Made by a program: the position numbers and the translations under genes. A stretch of 64,000 nucleotides of DNA, taken from contig CALWVN010000001.1 in the NCBI GenBank assembly GCA_944384995.1, positions 248,001 to 312,000 of the forward strand, written 5' to 3'. The notes under the pieces are model-generated. The model did no database searches. It was not told the origin of the DNA and was given only the letters and a program-made list of their open reading frames with translations. Positions 52,902 to 61,959 of the stretch are shown one piece after another. The DNA is from an uncultured Clostridia bacterium (GTDB taxonomy: Bacteria; Bacillota; Clostridia; Oscillospirales; Acutalibacteraceae). How positions within the stretch are numbered: the first letter of the stretch is position 1; every line of letters begins with the position of its first letter.

Positions 52902-53980
52902 TTGCGCGCCTCCCCCATCATTTGCATAAAGCGGTCAAATACCCAAGACGTGCTGCTGGCCGGATCTGCGCTTGGTGTAAACTGAACACTGAAGCCCGGG
53001 AAAGCACGATAAAAAAGCCCCTCCACGGAATCGTCATTCACATTCGTCAAAAAAATCTCAGCACAATCAGGCGAAACACTTTCACGCCGAACAGCGTAAC
53101 CGTGGTTTTGTTCGGTAACCATTAAACGGTTGGTATGCGCGCACAGCACAGGCTGGTTGGAGCCTCGATGACCCTGATGCATTTTTTCGATCTGTGCGCC
53201 TGCTGCCAGCGCAAGCATTTGGTGTCCAAGTCCAACGGCAAAAATCGGGATGCCGAGCTTTGTCATCTCAGCGATCTCCCGCACAAAAGCCGGGTTATCA
53301 TCCGGATCGGCCGGGCCGTCCGAAAGGAAAATCCCGTCAGGACACAGCACGCGCACCTGCTCGGCAGTGTAAGAAGCGGGTAAAATATCCAGAGAACAAC
53401 CGCGTTCAATGAACCCCTCTAAAATCTCGCGGGGAAAGCCGTAATCCATTACGCATACGCGATATTTTTCAGATTCCGTTTTAATTTGCTGTGGCTCACG
53501 TATGGTGATTGCTTCGACCGCACCGGAGATGGTATAGGCACGGATTTGCTCGAGCAACGCGTCTTTATCGTCCAAGCTGTCTGTGATCGCACCTTTGACA
53601 TAGCCTTTGTCACGCAAAGCACGCGTTAAGCGGCGCATATCAATACCGCAAAGCCCGACGATCCCACGCAAACGCAAGTATTCATCTAAAGTGAGCTCGC
53701 CTTCGGCTGTCACACCGCACCATTCACGCACGATATAACCGTTCGCCATGATATCCGAAGTACGGTTTTGTGCTATGACACCGCGATTGCCGACCAAAGG
53801 ATAGGTCTGCGCTACGATCTGCCCGTAATAGGTCGGATCGGACAAAAGCGAGGTATAAGACGCTGTGCAGGTATTAAACACGACCTCGCCGACGGCAGTC
53901 CCCTGCTTTCCCATGGAAAGGCCTTCAAACAGCGTTCCGTCCTCGAGCAGAAGATACGCTTTTTGCGGATTTCGACTCAT
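52898..53980 (-). CDS. carA: CarA-like protein lacking the glutaminase triad
   Basis: Homologue of the carbamoyl-phosphate synthetase small subunit, 360 aa. The N-terminal domain (residues 1-150, GIDMRRLTR) and class I amidotransferase fold (about 175-355) are recognisable. The catalytic Cys of GICLGHQ is Gly250 (FAVGLGHQ), the His of HPEAS is Thr335, and the Glu is Ser337 (FTPSADP). The oxyanion loop also differs (SDGPADP for SNGPGDP). It therefore cannot hydrolyse glutamine. It starts 3 nt after pyrF and overlaps carB, so operon structure is intact. Confidence 0.88.
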   Translation of the reverse strand: MSRNPQKAYLLLEDGTLFEGLSMGKQGTAVGEVVFNTCTASYTSLLSDPTYYGQIVAQTYPLVGNRGVIAQNRTSDIMANGYIVREWCGVTAEGELTLDEYLRLRGIVGLCGIDMRRLTRALRDKGYVKGAITDSLDDKDALLEQIRAYTISGAVEAITIREPQQIKTESEKYRVCVMDYGFPREILEGFIERGCSLDILPASYTAEQVRVLCPDGIFLSDGPADPDDNPAFVREIAEMTKLGIPIFAVGLGHQMLALAAGAQIEKMHQGHRGSNQPVLCAHTNRLMVTEQNHGYAVRRESVSPDCAEIFLTNVNDDSVEGLFYRAFPGFSVQFTPSADPASSTSWVFDRFMQMMGEARK

Positions 53981-53983
53981 AGT

Positions 53984-54916
53984 TCAGTCCCCTTTGCTTT
54001 CCGAGATGGCAGCGGCAATATCATCACGCATACGCAAGGCTTCCGCACGTGCGGCTTTGGCGTAATCCTGCTCATCACAGCCGTTTTTCTGATAGGCGCA
54101 CATAATCCCGCGGGAGGAATTGATGATCGCGCCGTCGCCGTTTTTGTCAAACGCTGGCACAACATCCTTTGCCCCGCCGCCCTGCGCACCGTAACCGGGT
54201 ACGAGGAAAAACGTATGCGGCAGCGCCCCACGCAGTTCGGCAAGCTGCTGCGGATAGGTAGCGCCTACGACCGCGCCGACGGCAGAATACCCGTATGCAC
54301 CGCGTGTCTGCTCGCCCCACGCTTCACACATATCCCCCATGACGCGGTACACCGGTTTGTCCCCAATGCATTTGTCCTGCAATTCACCCGAAGAAGCGTT
54401 GGAGGTCTTGACAAGAACAAAAATGCCTTTATCCTGTGCGGCGCAGATCTCGGTCAGAGGCTTGATGCCGTCCGTCCCGAGATAGCCGTTGACCGTCAGC
54501 GCATCCGCATCGAATGCCGCGATCTGTTCGCCGTTTATAGCCGTCGTACCAAGATGTGCGGCGGCGTACGCCTGCATGGTCGCACCGATGTCGTTTCGCT
54601 TGCCGTCGGTTATGACAAACATGCCTTTCTTTTTTGCATACAGGATTGTTTCATGCAGCGCACGCATACCCTGCCAGCCGTACATTTCATAATAAGCGCA
54701 CTGCGGCTTTACAGCGGGCACGATATCGCACAGTGCGTCAATAAGACATTTGTTGAACGTCAGCAAAGCGGCGGCGGCCGCCTCAAGCGGGTCGCTGTAT
54801 TTTGCAAAAGCTTCGTCGCAAATGAAGCGCGGCACATAGTCAAGTTTCGGGTCAAGCCCGGCTACCGTCGGATTTTGCATATTGCGAATACGCTCGATCA
54901 ATCTGTCAAACCCCAT
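53984..54916 (-). CDS. pyrF: Orotidine 5'-phosphate decarboxylase (type 2)
   Basis: Decarboxylates OMP to UMP, the last de novo step. It has 310 aa, the long type-2 form. VAGLDPKLDYVP opens the barrel, the catalytic DGKRNDIG (Lys and Asp) is intact, and the phosphate-binding end reads VPGYGAQGGG. It follows pyrC by 9 nt and precedes carA by 3 nt. Confidence 0.96.
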   Translation of the reverse strand: MGFDRLIERIRNMQNPTVAGLDPKLDYVPRFICDEAFAKYSDPLEAAAAALLTFNKCLIDALCDIVPAVKPQCAYYEMYGWQGMRALHETILYAKKKGMFVITDGKRNDIGATMQAYAAAHLGTTAINGEQIAAFDADALTVNGYLGTDGIKPLTEICAAQDKGIFVLVKTSNASSGELQDKCIGDKPVYRVMGDMCEAWGEQTRGAYGYSAVGAVVGATYPQQLAELRGALPHTFFLVPGYGAQGGGAKDVVPAFDKNGDGAIINSSRGIMCAYQKNGCDEQDYAKAARAEALRMRDDIAAAISESKGD

Positions 54917-54925
54917 GATGTCCTC

Positions 54926-56209
54926 CTAAAACAGTTCGTTATATACGATCCTGCCATCCAAAACCGTCATTTTCACTTTGGATCGCAGGGAACAGCCCTT
55001 GAAAACACAGTTTCTCGATTTGCCGTGCAGACGATCGGTGTTTACCGTCCACCGTTCTTTTTCATCGATCAAAATCAGGTCGGCACGTTCACCTATACGC
55101 AGCGTTCCGCCGCCGACGCCTAAAATTTCCGCCGGACGACAGGACATCCTTTGAATCAGTTCGGAAAGAGACAGCTTGCCTGTTGCAACCAGCGCCGTAT
55201 AGCTTGCCGAAAAGGAAGTCTCCATACCGATCACGCCGTTTGGCGCTTTTAAAAAGTCCTGTTTTTCCGTCGGCGTGTGCGGTGCATGGTCGGTCGCGAT
55301 CACGTCGATCGTACCGTTTAAGAGCGCTTGCTCGATTGCCTTACGGTCCTGCGCACTGCGCAAAGGCGGATTCATGCGGTAATCTGCATCGCGCGTTTCT
55401 AATTTATCTTCATCATAAATAAAATAGTGCGGACAGGTCTCCGCCGTAACGGACAGCCCTTTCGCTTTGGCATCCGCTATAAGTGCGGCGCTTCCCACCG
55501 TGCTTACATGACAAATGTGCAGATGCGCGCCTTTCGGCGCATTCATCAAAAGCGCGATCTCCCGCGCAGTACCTGCGTCCTCAGCGGCATTCGGGATACC
55601 GCCCACCCCAAATCGAGCGCTCCATTTTCCCTCGTTGATGATACCGCCCGCTGAAAGAGAACGGTCTTCCGTATGTGCAAAGATCGGGCGGCGCAGCCGT
55701 GCACTCTCTTTCAGCGCACGCGCCATGAACGCAGCGGTCGCAACCGGCACGCCGTCGTCGGAAAAAGCACAGGCACCGCTTTGCGCGAGCGCTTCCATAT
55801 CGGTCAATTCCTCGCCGCAAAGGCCCTTTGTGATCGCAGCCACAGGCAATACGCGCGCATCCGCCTGCTTTGCCTGCTCCAAAACATATCGCACAGTCTC
55901 AGGCGTATCACAGGCGGGACGGGTGTTCGGCATAGCGCAAAGCGTCGTCACGCCGCCCGCCGCCGCAGCTTTACAGCCGCTTAAAACATCTTCTTTTTCC
56001 GTGAATCCCGGATCGCGCAAATGCACATGTAAATCAACAAGCCCCGGGGCCAAAACCAGCCCCGAAGCGTTGATGACAGTTGCAGAATCCGCGCAAAGAC
56101 CTTGCCCGATCTGCGCAATTTGGTTTTCCCGACACAGCACATCACAGACGGTGTCCAGGTTTTGGGAGGGGTCAACGACCCGTGCGTTTTGAAACAATAG
56201 CTGCGCCAT
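54926..56209 (-). CDS. pyrC: Dihydroorotase
   Basis: Zinc amidohydrolase that closes carbamoyl-aspartate to dihydroorotate, 427 aa, class I. The metal ligands are present: HVH in DLHVHLRDPG, Asp/Lys-site region FSDDG, HTED, HVSTVGS and ATDHAPH. The residues look active. GGGGAGAG precedes the ATG. It begins 19 nt after the PBP1A stop, so the pyrimidine genes appear to be transcribed with the PBP gene. Confidence 0.96.
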   Translation of the reverse strand: MAQLLFQNARVVDPSQNLDTVCDVLCRENQIAQIGQGLCADSATVINASGLVLAPGLVDLHVHLRDPGFTEKEDVLSGCKAAAAGGVTTLCAMPNTRPACDTPETVRYVLEQAKQADARVLPVAAITKGLCGEELTDMEALAQSGACAFSDDGVPVATAAFMARALKESARLRRPIFAHTEDRSLSAGGIINEGKWSARFGVGGIPNAAEDAGTAREIALLMNAPKGAHLHICHVSTVGSAALIADAKAKGLSVTAETCPHYFIYDEDKLETRDADYRMNPPLRSAQDRKAIEQALLNGTIDVIATDHAPHTPTEKQDFLKAPNGVIGMETSFSASYTALVATGKLSLSELIQRMSCRPAEILGVGGGTLRIGERADLILIDEKERWTVNTDRLHGKSRNCVFKGCSLRSKVKMTVLDGRIVYNELF

Positions 56210-56228
56210 AATCTCTCCCCTGCTCTAT

Positions 56229-58586
56229 TTACGCGGCAGATTCTGTTGCAGCAGGCTGCGTGGTCTCCGCAGCGGGCTGTGTCTCTGTTGCAGCCGTAGT
56301 TGTTTCGCCCGGCGCTGCCGACGTTTGCTCGCCGCCCGAATCACTGTCTGCAGCCGGTGTGCTCGAAGCGTGACTCGCCGTGCAGGTACCGGGCAGATTT
56401 TCCTTAGAATACCAGCCTGTTGCGCGGCTGGTACAGCCGTCGCTTGCCAAAAGACCGGTCTCGGTACAGTAGGTGCGCTGCTCGACGATCGGTGAGAACT
56501 TTTTAAAGTCTTTGCGCTCCAAATCGTCGTGGATCAGATTCATCACAGCATCAAATATACTGCCGGCAGGGTTACCGGATACATAGCTGGAAATCTGCTT
56601 AGGCGTATCACAGCCGAACCAGACCGCCGCCACATAATACGGCGTGCCACCGACAAACCAGCGGTCTTTGTCCTCAGAAGTCGTACCGGTTTTCGCAAAC
56701 AGCGGAGAATTGTCCAACCCATAATTACGGGCTGTTGCCTGCCCCGCGTGATCGGTCACGACCGTCTGCAAAAGCTCGTTCATCACGTCCGCCGTATCCT
56801 GCGAGATCGCCTGCTCGCCTTCCGTTTCGGCATGACGCAAAAGCACCTCAGAGCCGCTTGAATTGGTGACCTCGTAATAGCAGTAAGGTTCGAAATACTT
56901 GCCGCCGTTGCCGAACACGGCAAACGCCGCAGCCATTTCCAGCGTGGAGACGCCCTCATACGTACCGCCGACTGCCAGTGAGGAAGTATTTTTGTCCGTC
57001 GGATCCACAAGGTGCGACAAATGGAATTTCTGTGTCGCATATTCAAAGCTTACATCAAAGCCGATTTCCTGTAAGATCTGCGCCGGCACGGTGTTATAGG
57101 AAATCACCAGCGCTTTCTGCACGGTCACATAAGATCCGGGCGAGCCGGGATCGTTGCCGTAGTTCACCGGTCCGTATCTGCCGTCGTCATAGTAGTTCGG
57201 GATACCGTAGTTTTCGATCTTGGTGCTCCAGGTAATATACTTTTCTTCCATTGCGGGTGAATAAATCGTCAGCGGTTTTATGGAGGAACCCGGCTGCCGG
57301 TACGAGTTTGCCGCACGGTTCAGCACACGGTTCTCGGTTTTTTCGCCGGCGCCGCCGACCATACCGACGATGCGGCCGCTGTAGTCCATGATGGTCATGG
57401 CGGATTGTGCGTCGTCAATATTTTTATTGTAGCGCGGGAAATCCGTTCGGTTGACATAGACGCTTTCCATCGCCTCCTGCACATCCAGATCCACAGCAGA
57501 ATAGATGCGCAAGCCGCCCGAATAGATCAGCGAGGATGCCTGTGAACGGGAATAGCCGTACTGATCCATAAGATCGTCCCGCACACTTTGGATCACATAG
57601 TCCACATAATAGCTCCAAACGGAATTCTCCTTTTCGACCTGCTGGGAGGCGAGGTCGCCCGAGGGCTCATAGCCCTCGCTGTTGGTGAACACCATTTCAT
57701 AAGCAACCGCCGCATCATATTCCTCCTGCGTGATCATATCCTGATCCAGCATGTTATACAGACATGTCAACTGACGCTTTCGGTTTTCGTCGGGATGCAG
57801 CAGCGGGTCATTCGCCGAAGGCGACTGCGTAATCGCGGCAAGAGAAGCGCATTCGGCAAGGTTCAGATCCTGTACATTTTTACCAAAATACGTCTCCGCC
57901 GCCGTCTGCACACCGTAGCAGCCGTGGCTCATATACACCGTGTTCATATACGCCTCGAGCACGGTTTCCTTGGAAACATTCTTCTCCAGGTTCAGCGCCA
58001 TGAGAATCTCATAGAATTTTCGGTTGAGCGTACGCTTGTTTTCCCCGGTCAGGTTTTTAATAAGCTGCTGGGTAATGGTCGAGCCGCCCGTGGAACCGCG
58101 GTCTTTGATGATCGCGGAAAGCGTGCGGAACCAGTCCACGCCGTTATGGTTGTAAAAGCGCTTATCCTCCAGCGCAATATAAGCGTTCGCTAGGTTCTGT
58201 GGGATCGTGCTCTCCTCCGGGTTTTCGCTGTAAGTCACCCAAACGCGGTTCTGCTCGCCGTGCAGACGTGCAAGCTGAACGACCTCGTCGTTATCGTCAT
58301 AGGCGTAAATGAAGGTCGTCTGGTCTTGATTCTCACGATACTCTTCCAAATTCACCTTGGCTTCGCCGTTGACATAGGACACGGCAAACGAGAGCACATA
58401 AATCCCGACGATCAGCATAGTTAACAGTGCAGTCAGCGCACAAGCCAGCAGCACCGTTACTGCCGTACGGTGCTTCGCGAGGACATTTGAGCGCTTTTTC
58501 GTGCGCGTGGTGTTCCTTCTGCGTGGTTGTTTTGCCATAGAGTTTTCGCTGTGCGCGGCAGACGGCTTTTTACCGCAATAGCCCAC
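56229..58586 (-). CDS. Class A penicillin-binding protein (PBP1A type)
   Basis: Bifunctional peptidoglycan synthase, 785 aa. A basic cytoplasmic tail and one membrane segment (about 43-70) are followed by the GT51 domain (EDKRFYNHNGVDW, GGSTITQQLIKN) and the transpeptidase domain with SSIK (catalytic Ser), SYN and KTGTTSEDKD. The C-terminus is a Thr/Ala/Glu-rich linker. The GTG at 58586 follows AAAGGAG by 6 nt and is preferred over ATG at residue 17, which has no such site. It leads the operon that continues into pyrC. Confidence 0.94.
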   Translation of the reverse strand: MGYCGKKPSAAHSENSMAKQPRRRNTTRTKKRSNVLAKHRTAVTVLLACALTALLTMLIVGIYVLSFAVSYVNGEAKVNLEEYRENQDQTTFIYAYDDNDEVVQLARLHGEQNRVWVTYSENPEESTIPQNLANAYIALEDKRFYNHNGVDWFRTLSAIIKDRGSTGGSTITQQLIKNLTGENKRTLNRKFYEILMALNLEKNVSKETVLEAYMNTVYMSHGCYGVQTAAETYFGKNVQDLNLAECASLAAITQSPSANDPLLHPDENRKRQLTCLYNMLDQDMITQEEYDAAVAYEMVFTNSEGYEPSGDLASQQVEKENSVWSYYVDYVIQSVRDDLMDQYGYSRSQASSLIYSGGLRIYSAVDLDVQEAMESVYVNRTDFPRYNKNIDDAQSAMTIMDYSGRIVGMVGGAGEKTENRVLNRAANSYRQPGSSIKPLTIYSPAMEEKYITWSTKIENYGIPNYYDDGRYGPVNYGNDPGSPGSYVTVQKALVISYNTVPAQILQEIGFDVSFEYATQKFHLSHLVDPTDKNTSSLAVGGTYEGVSTLEMAAAFAVFGNGGKYFEPYCYYEVTNSSGSEVLLRHAETEGEQAISQDTADVMNELLQTVVTDHAGQATARNYGLDNSPLFAKTGTTSEDKDRWFVGGTPYYVAAVWFGCDTPKQISSYVSGNPAGSIFDAVMNLIHDDLERKDFKKFSPIVEQRTYCTETGLLASDGCTSRATGWYSKENLPGTCTASHASSTPAADSDSGGEQTSAAPGETTTAATETQPAAETTQPAATESAA

Positions 58587-58683
58587 GCAGCGCTCCTTTC
58601 CGAAAATAAATCCTGTGCCCGTTTGTCAAATCCTGTTATAAAGCAACTACAAATAGGCATGACCCGGTACACTTACATAGGGT

Positions 58684-58712
58684 ATTGTATCATATTTTTG
58701 ACGCTATTTCAT
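58684..58712 (-). promoter_or_regulatory. Promoter of the PBP1A-pyr-ruvX operon
   Basis: Extended -10 TGATACAAT on the minus strand, with a weak -35 (ATGAAA) at 17 bp. The -10 region shares 19 identical bp (58683-58701) with the MBOAT promoter region. Confidence 0.45.
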
Positions 58713-58786
58713 TAAAAATTTCCATTTTTAACAAAATTTAATAAAAGCGTGCCGCACGGGCAAACTGTTATAAAGGAAGTGATGTC

Positions 58787-59110
58787 TTGCAAAAGATCCT
58801 GAAGCGCTGCATACTCGGCGTGTTGTGCGCGCTGATGCTGGTCGTTCTCGTCGCCGCACTTGCTTTGCAGGCGGGCGATGGCGACACGCAAGCTGCAACA
58901 GAAGTACAAAAGGCAGTGACACCGAAATATGTTTTTTCGCAATATGAAGGCAGACTCGCGCTTTACGAGCGCGGATACACCATGCCGGTGGAGATTTATG
59001 ATGTCTATCTGCAAAACTTCCCGCCCGACGAGCAGGAGCGCCTCACGGCAGGCATCCCTGCACAAACGGACGAAGAAATTCAAAAGATCATAGAAGACTA
59101 TACAAGCTGA
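58787..59110 (+). CDS. Small membrane-anchored protein, BofC-like tail
   Basis: A 107-aa protein with one N-terminal membrane segment (residues 8-30) and an extracytoplasmic domain of about 65 residues. The domain reads YEGRLALYERG, EIYDVYLQNFPPDEQERL and EEIQKIIEDYTS. I recognise a loose similarity to the C-terminal domain of BofC and related clostridial proteins, but am not sure. The start is TTG, 7 nt after AAAGGAAG. Its end overlaps the convergent glycosidase gene by 13 nt. Confidence 0.65.
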   Translation: MQKILKRCILGVLCALMLVVLVAALALQAGDGDTQAATEVQKAVTPKYVFSQYEGRLALYERGYTMPVEIYDVYLQNFPPDEQERLTAGIPAQTDEEIQKIIEDYTS

Positions 59111-61797
59111 ACCGTAATCTCGCTCTCCCCGACAGGAAGGCAGATCTCCAGCACACCGGGCAGGCGCTCAAAGGGATTTGTCTGCACACCGTTGACGCAA
59201 ACACGATACGTCCCGTTTTCCCGCAGGCATAAAAGCAGTATGCCGCTTCGCGTTCCGTAATTTGTGAAACGACCCGAAAAGGAAGAGCAATCCTCCGAAA
59301 ATGCAGCGTGCGTGCAGAAGGTGTCAAACCCCGTTTGGTGCGTACCCGGTTTAAAGTATGCCTGCGCCCAAAGGCAGATGGGCGAGGAAAGCCCGCCGAA
59401 ATTATGGAACCAGCCGCCCCGCCCCGTCTCAATGCTGAACATTTCAAAGGTGTAGTGGGAATATTCCACCTCTCGTTTCCAAGCGTTCAGCGCAGTCTCA
59501 GCAATCTTCCATGCGAAATCCGTTTCGCCGAGATCCAGCATCGTTTTCCATACAAACCACTGGTGCGCGATCCAGACATTACCGTTCCAATAGCCGTTTG
59601 TAATGTAATAGCTTGCGGTTCGATCTACCGCGCTGATACCGACGGGGGTGAACATTTCCGAATCGCTTTTCAAATGTGCAAGCAAGCGTACTTTCTGTTT
59701 CTCGGTCACAGCACCCGCTAAAAGCGGATATACGCCATCAAGCGTTTTATTTAGGTTTTCCCCATCTTCCGTTCTAAGCTGCCCGACGGGCTTGCCGGCT
59801 TTGTCGTGCAGCACATAGGAAAAATAGCCGCATGCTTCGTCCCAGGAGTAGGTTTGCAGCGCCTCTGTCAGCCGCTGGGCATCCTGCTCGTAAATTGCCG
59901 CATCCTCGGTTCTGCCTGTCTGCAGGGCAACGATGCGCAGCAGCTTTGCGGTTCGGATGACCTGCGATGTGGAAATCGCCGGCGCAGCATTTAACTGCAA
60001 GCCGCGCCGATACATCTCTTTTTGCGGCGGCAGGTCGTCCATGCCTGCGCAGTTGTAAAAATAGTCGAACGTGGTCGTCAGGCCACTTTGGAAGCGCGTG
60101 GTAGTCGAACCGTGTGTTCTGCCAGAAAGGAACTCATAGAACAACTTAGCGCGATCATAGTACGCGTAAAGCTTCGACTTATCTTCGGCAGCATTAAGCA
60201 TTTCTAAATATTGGTACAGATGCACGGGAACAGGCGAGCCGTGCAGCAGGAAGGCATAATCCGGGTTTTTGCGGTCGCTGAAATACAAATCAAGCGTCGC
60301 GTCGGCGATCTCAGGAGCAAAGTTCGCCATGGCAAGCCCGATAAAGCCCGAATCCCAGGTGTAAAAGGAATCCCAACGCTTGCCCGGCGTGTGGTGGGGT
60401 ACATATTCGCCGTGACAATAGAGCGGATACACCACATTCTGAAAGAGCGCCGCGCGCAAAAGTTCACAGGAAAACGCATACGGCTCCCCTGCCTTTGTAA
60501 ATCCGGTGGGCTCTAAAGATGCTTGTGCTACGGTATGTACGCTTTCATAATACGGGATATCGTGATAGTCGGTTTCTCCGTACGAGATCACGGCGTATTC
60601 CTTTTTCACCGTGTGCGGCTTCGCATAAATCGTATGCACGACAGCGTTGTGATAAAAGCCGTCGTCGCTGTGCTTTTCGGAAAAAGAGCCCGAAAACTGC
60701 TCGAGCATATTATGAAAGCTCTCGTCGGGCTGCGTGATGCGCGAGGTCGGGCTGTCCTCCAGCGCGCCCGTCGGGAAATCACGGAAGCGCGTCTGCGTGT
60801 TGAAGGTGCGCAGCACAAACGGCTTTTGTACGCCGTCATAACGGTATTCGGCACGTGCGCCGTCGGCTTCCGCTTTGGTTTGCATATGCGGCTTGTAGGT
60901 GTGCGGGATATTTTCTACAACTATAGTGTTCGCATCGCACGCCTGTGTGACCGCTAAAAAATCCAGCTCCAGCGCACCCGTACCCTGCGACACGAATTGC
61001 AGCGTAAATCTTTTTCCTTGAAAAGCCTGTGTGCGGAATTGTACGATCGCCATTTCCCCGTCAGTTGCAGGGAACACCACGGGCTCCCCGTTTAACAGAA
61101 ATGCACAGTCACGCGCGTCTACAGTGCGGTAACGCACGCTTAAAACCGCATCTTGAATTGGCTCCGGCATTTCCATGCAATAGGCTACCGAATCCCCCGT
61201 CTCCTCGCCGAAGCGCGGATATTTCGGCAAAATGTAGCGGTTGTCATCGCGGTCGCCGAGCCCGCGGTGATCGACGAATCGGTCGTCAAAAAACTCGCCT
61301 TTTTTCATAGCGTCCATGCACTGCGCGTCCCACGGACGTGCTGTGTGATACGTATATTCCGTATAATCCGTTGCTTTTTTATAAACGCACACCTTCGGTA
61401 AAGTCAGGCGGGTTGAAAATCGGCTCGGAAATTCCAAAGCGGAAAAATAGTTGACAAGGAAATTCTGCGTCATATCCGAATGGTTGACCAGCGTCGTACA
61501 GACCAAAATGCTTTCGTCCGTGAGGCGTGTGAACGCAACATCCGCATAGATCACATCTTTCCACTCCAGATCACAGCGATACGAATAATGGCTGTAATCC
61601 GCCTGCGCTGTCCACGGGTGCACACCGACGGGGATCGTCACATTCGGCGGGCAGGTGTTCGTATTGGCAAGCGCTGGGCTTACGACCAAATCGAACCGCA
61701 CGCCCTTTTCGGTATCATGGTCGGTGATGCGGGAGATCCCGCTGTATTTTTTAGAATACGGCCCCCACAGGGGCATGATCGCACGAATTTTTTTCAT
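59098..61797 (-). CDS. Clan GH-G-like glycoside hydrolase (GH63/MGH1 type)
   Basis: An 899-aa cytoplasmic enzyme. The N-terminal half is beta-rich; the C-terminal half (about 440-830) is an (alpha/alpha)6 barrel with RWDSFYTWDSGF and NGYWNGNVWIAHQW, motifs of the GH63/GH37 clan and of mannosylglycerate hydrolase-like enzymes. The natural sugar cannot be named, though an alpha-glucoside or alpha-mannoside is likely. The frame opens 84 nt upstream; AAAAGGA precedes ATG 61797, about 56 nt from the promoter. It adds to the intracellular glycosidases of the window. Confidence 0.8.
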   Translation of the reverse strand: MKKIRAIMPLWGPYSKKYSGISRITDHDTEKGVRFDLVVSPALANTNTCPPNVTIPVGVHPWTAQADYSHYSYRCDLEWKDVIYADVAFTRLTDESILVCTTLVNHSDMTQNFLVNYFSALEFPSRFSTRLTLPKVCVYKKATDYTEYTYHTARPWDAQCMDAMKKGEFFDDRFVDHRGLGDRDDNRYILPKYPRFGEETGDSVAYCMEMPEPIQDAVLSVRYRTVDARDCAFLLNGEPVVFPATDGEMAIVQFRTQAFQGKRFTLQFVSQGTGALELDFLAVTQACDANTIVVENIPHTYKPHMQTKAEADGARAEYRYDGVQKPFVLRTFNTQTRFRDFPTGALEDSPTSRITQPDESFHNMLEQFSGSFSEKHSDDGFYHNAVVHTIYAKPHTVKKEYAVISYGETDYHDIPYYESVHTVAQASLEPTGFTKAGEPYAFSCELLRAALFQNVVYPLYCHGEYVPHHTPGKRWDSFYTWDSGFIGLAMANFAPEIADATLDLYFSDRKNPDYAFLLHGSPVPVHLYQYLEMLNAAEDKSKLYAYYDRAKLFYEFLSGRTHGSTTTRFQSGLTTTFDYFYNCAGMDDLPPQKEMYRRGLQLNAAPAISTSQVIRTAKLLRIVALQTGRTEDAAIYEQDAQRLTEALQTYSWDEACGYFSYVLHDKAGKPVGQLRTEDGENLNKTLDGVYPLLAGAVTEKQKVRLLAHLKSDSEMFTPVGISAVDRTASYYITNGYWNGNVWIAHQWFVWKTMLDLGETDFAWKIAETALNAWKREVEYSHYTFEMFSIETGRGGWFHNFGGLSSPICLWAQAYFKPGTHQTGFDTFCTHAAFSEDCSSFSGRFTNYGTRSGILLLCLRENGTYRVCVNGVQTNPFERLPGVLEICLPVGESEITVQLV

Positions 61798-61852
61798 AAC
61801 CGCTGTCCTTTTCAAAAATTCACAAGTTTTACTGTGCTTATACGATTGTGGT

Positions 61853-61881
61853 ATTATAGCAAAACTCACCGCAAAATGCAA
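61853..61881 (-). promoter_or_regulatory. Promoter of the GH63-like gene
   Basis: On the minus strand TTGCAT and TATAAT are 17 bp apart. The first in-frame ATG of the downstream frame lies inside it, which supports the start at 61797. Confidence 0.65.
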
Positions 61882-61896
61882 TCAAGAAAAGCATAC

Positions 61897-61926
61897 AAAA
61901 AGGACGCGCTTACGCACGTCCTTTTT
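61897..61926 (-). terminator. Intrinsic terminator of the GH18 gene
   Basis: AAAAAGGACG / CGTCCTTTTT hairpin with inner GCG/CGC pairs, followed by T5 on the minus strand. It sits just upstream of the GH63-like promoter. Confidence 0.8.
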
Positions 61927-61959
61927 CAAATTTGCATGCAAATGTACAGTAGTCAGCGA

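Noticed and set aside
53768..55123. 451-codon open frame on the plus strand opposite carA-pyrF-pyrC
   Set aside because: It is antisense to well-supported pyr genes. It is rich in His, Arg and Cys as expected for a shadow frame, and has no family motif or ribosome binding site.
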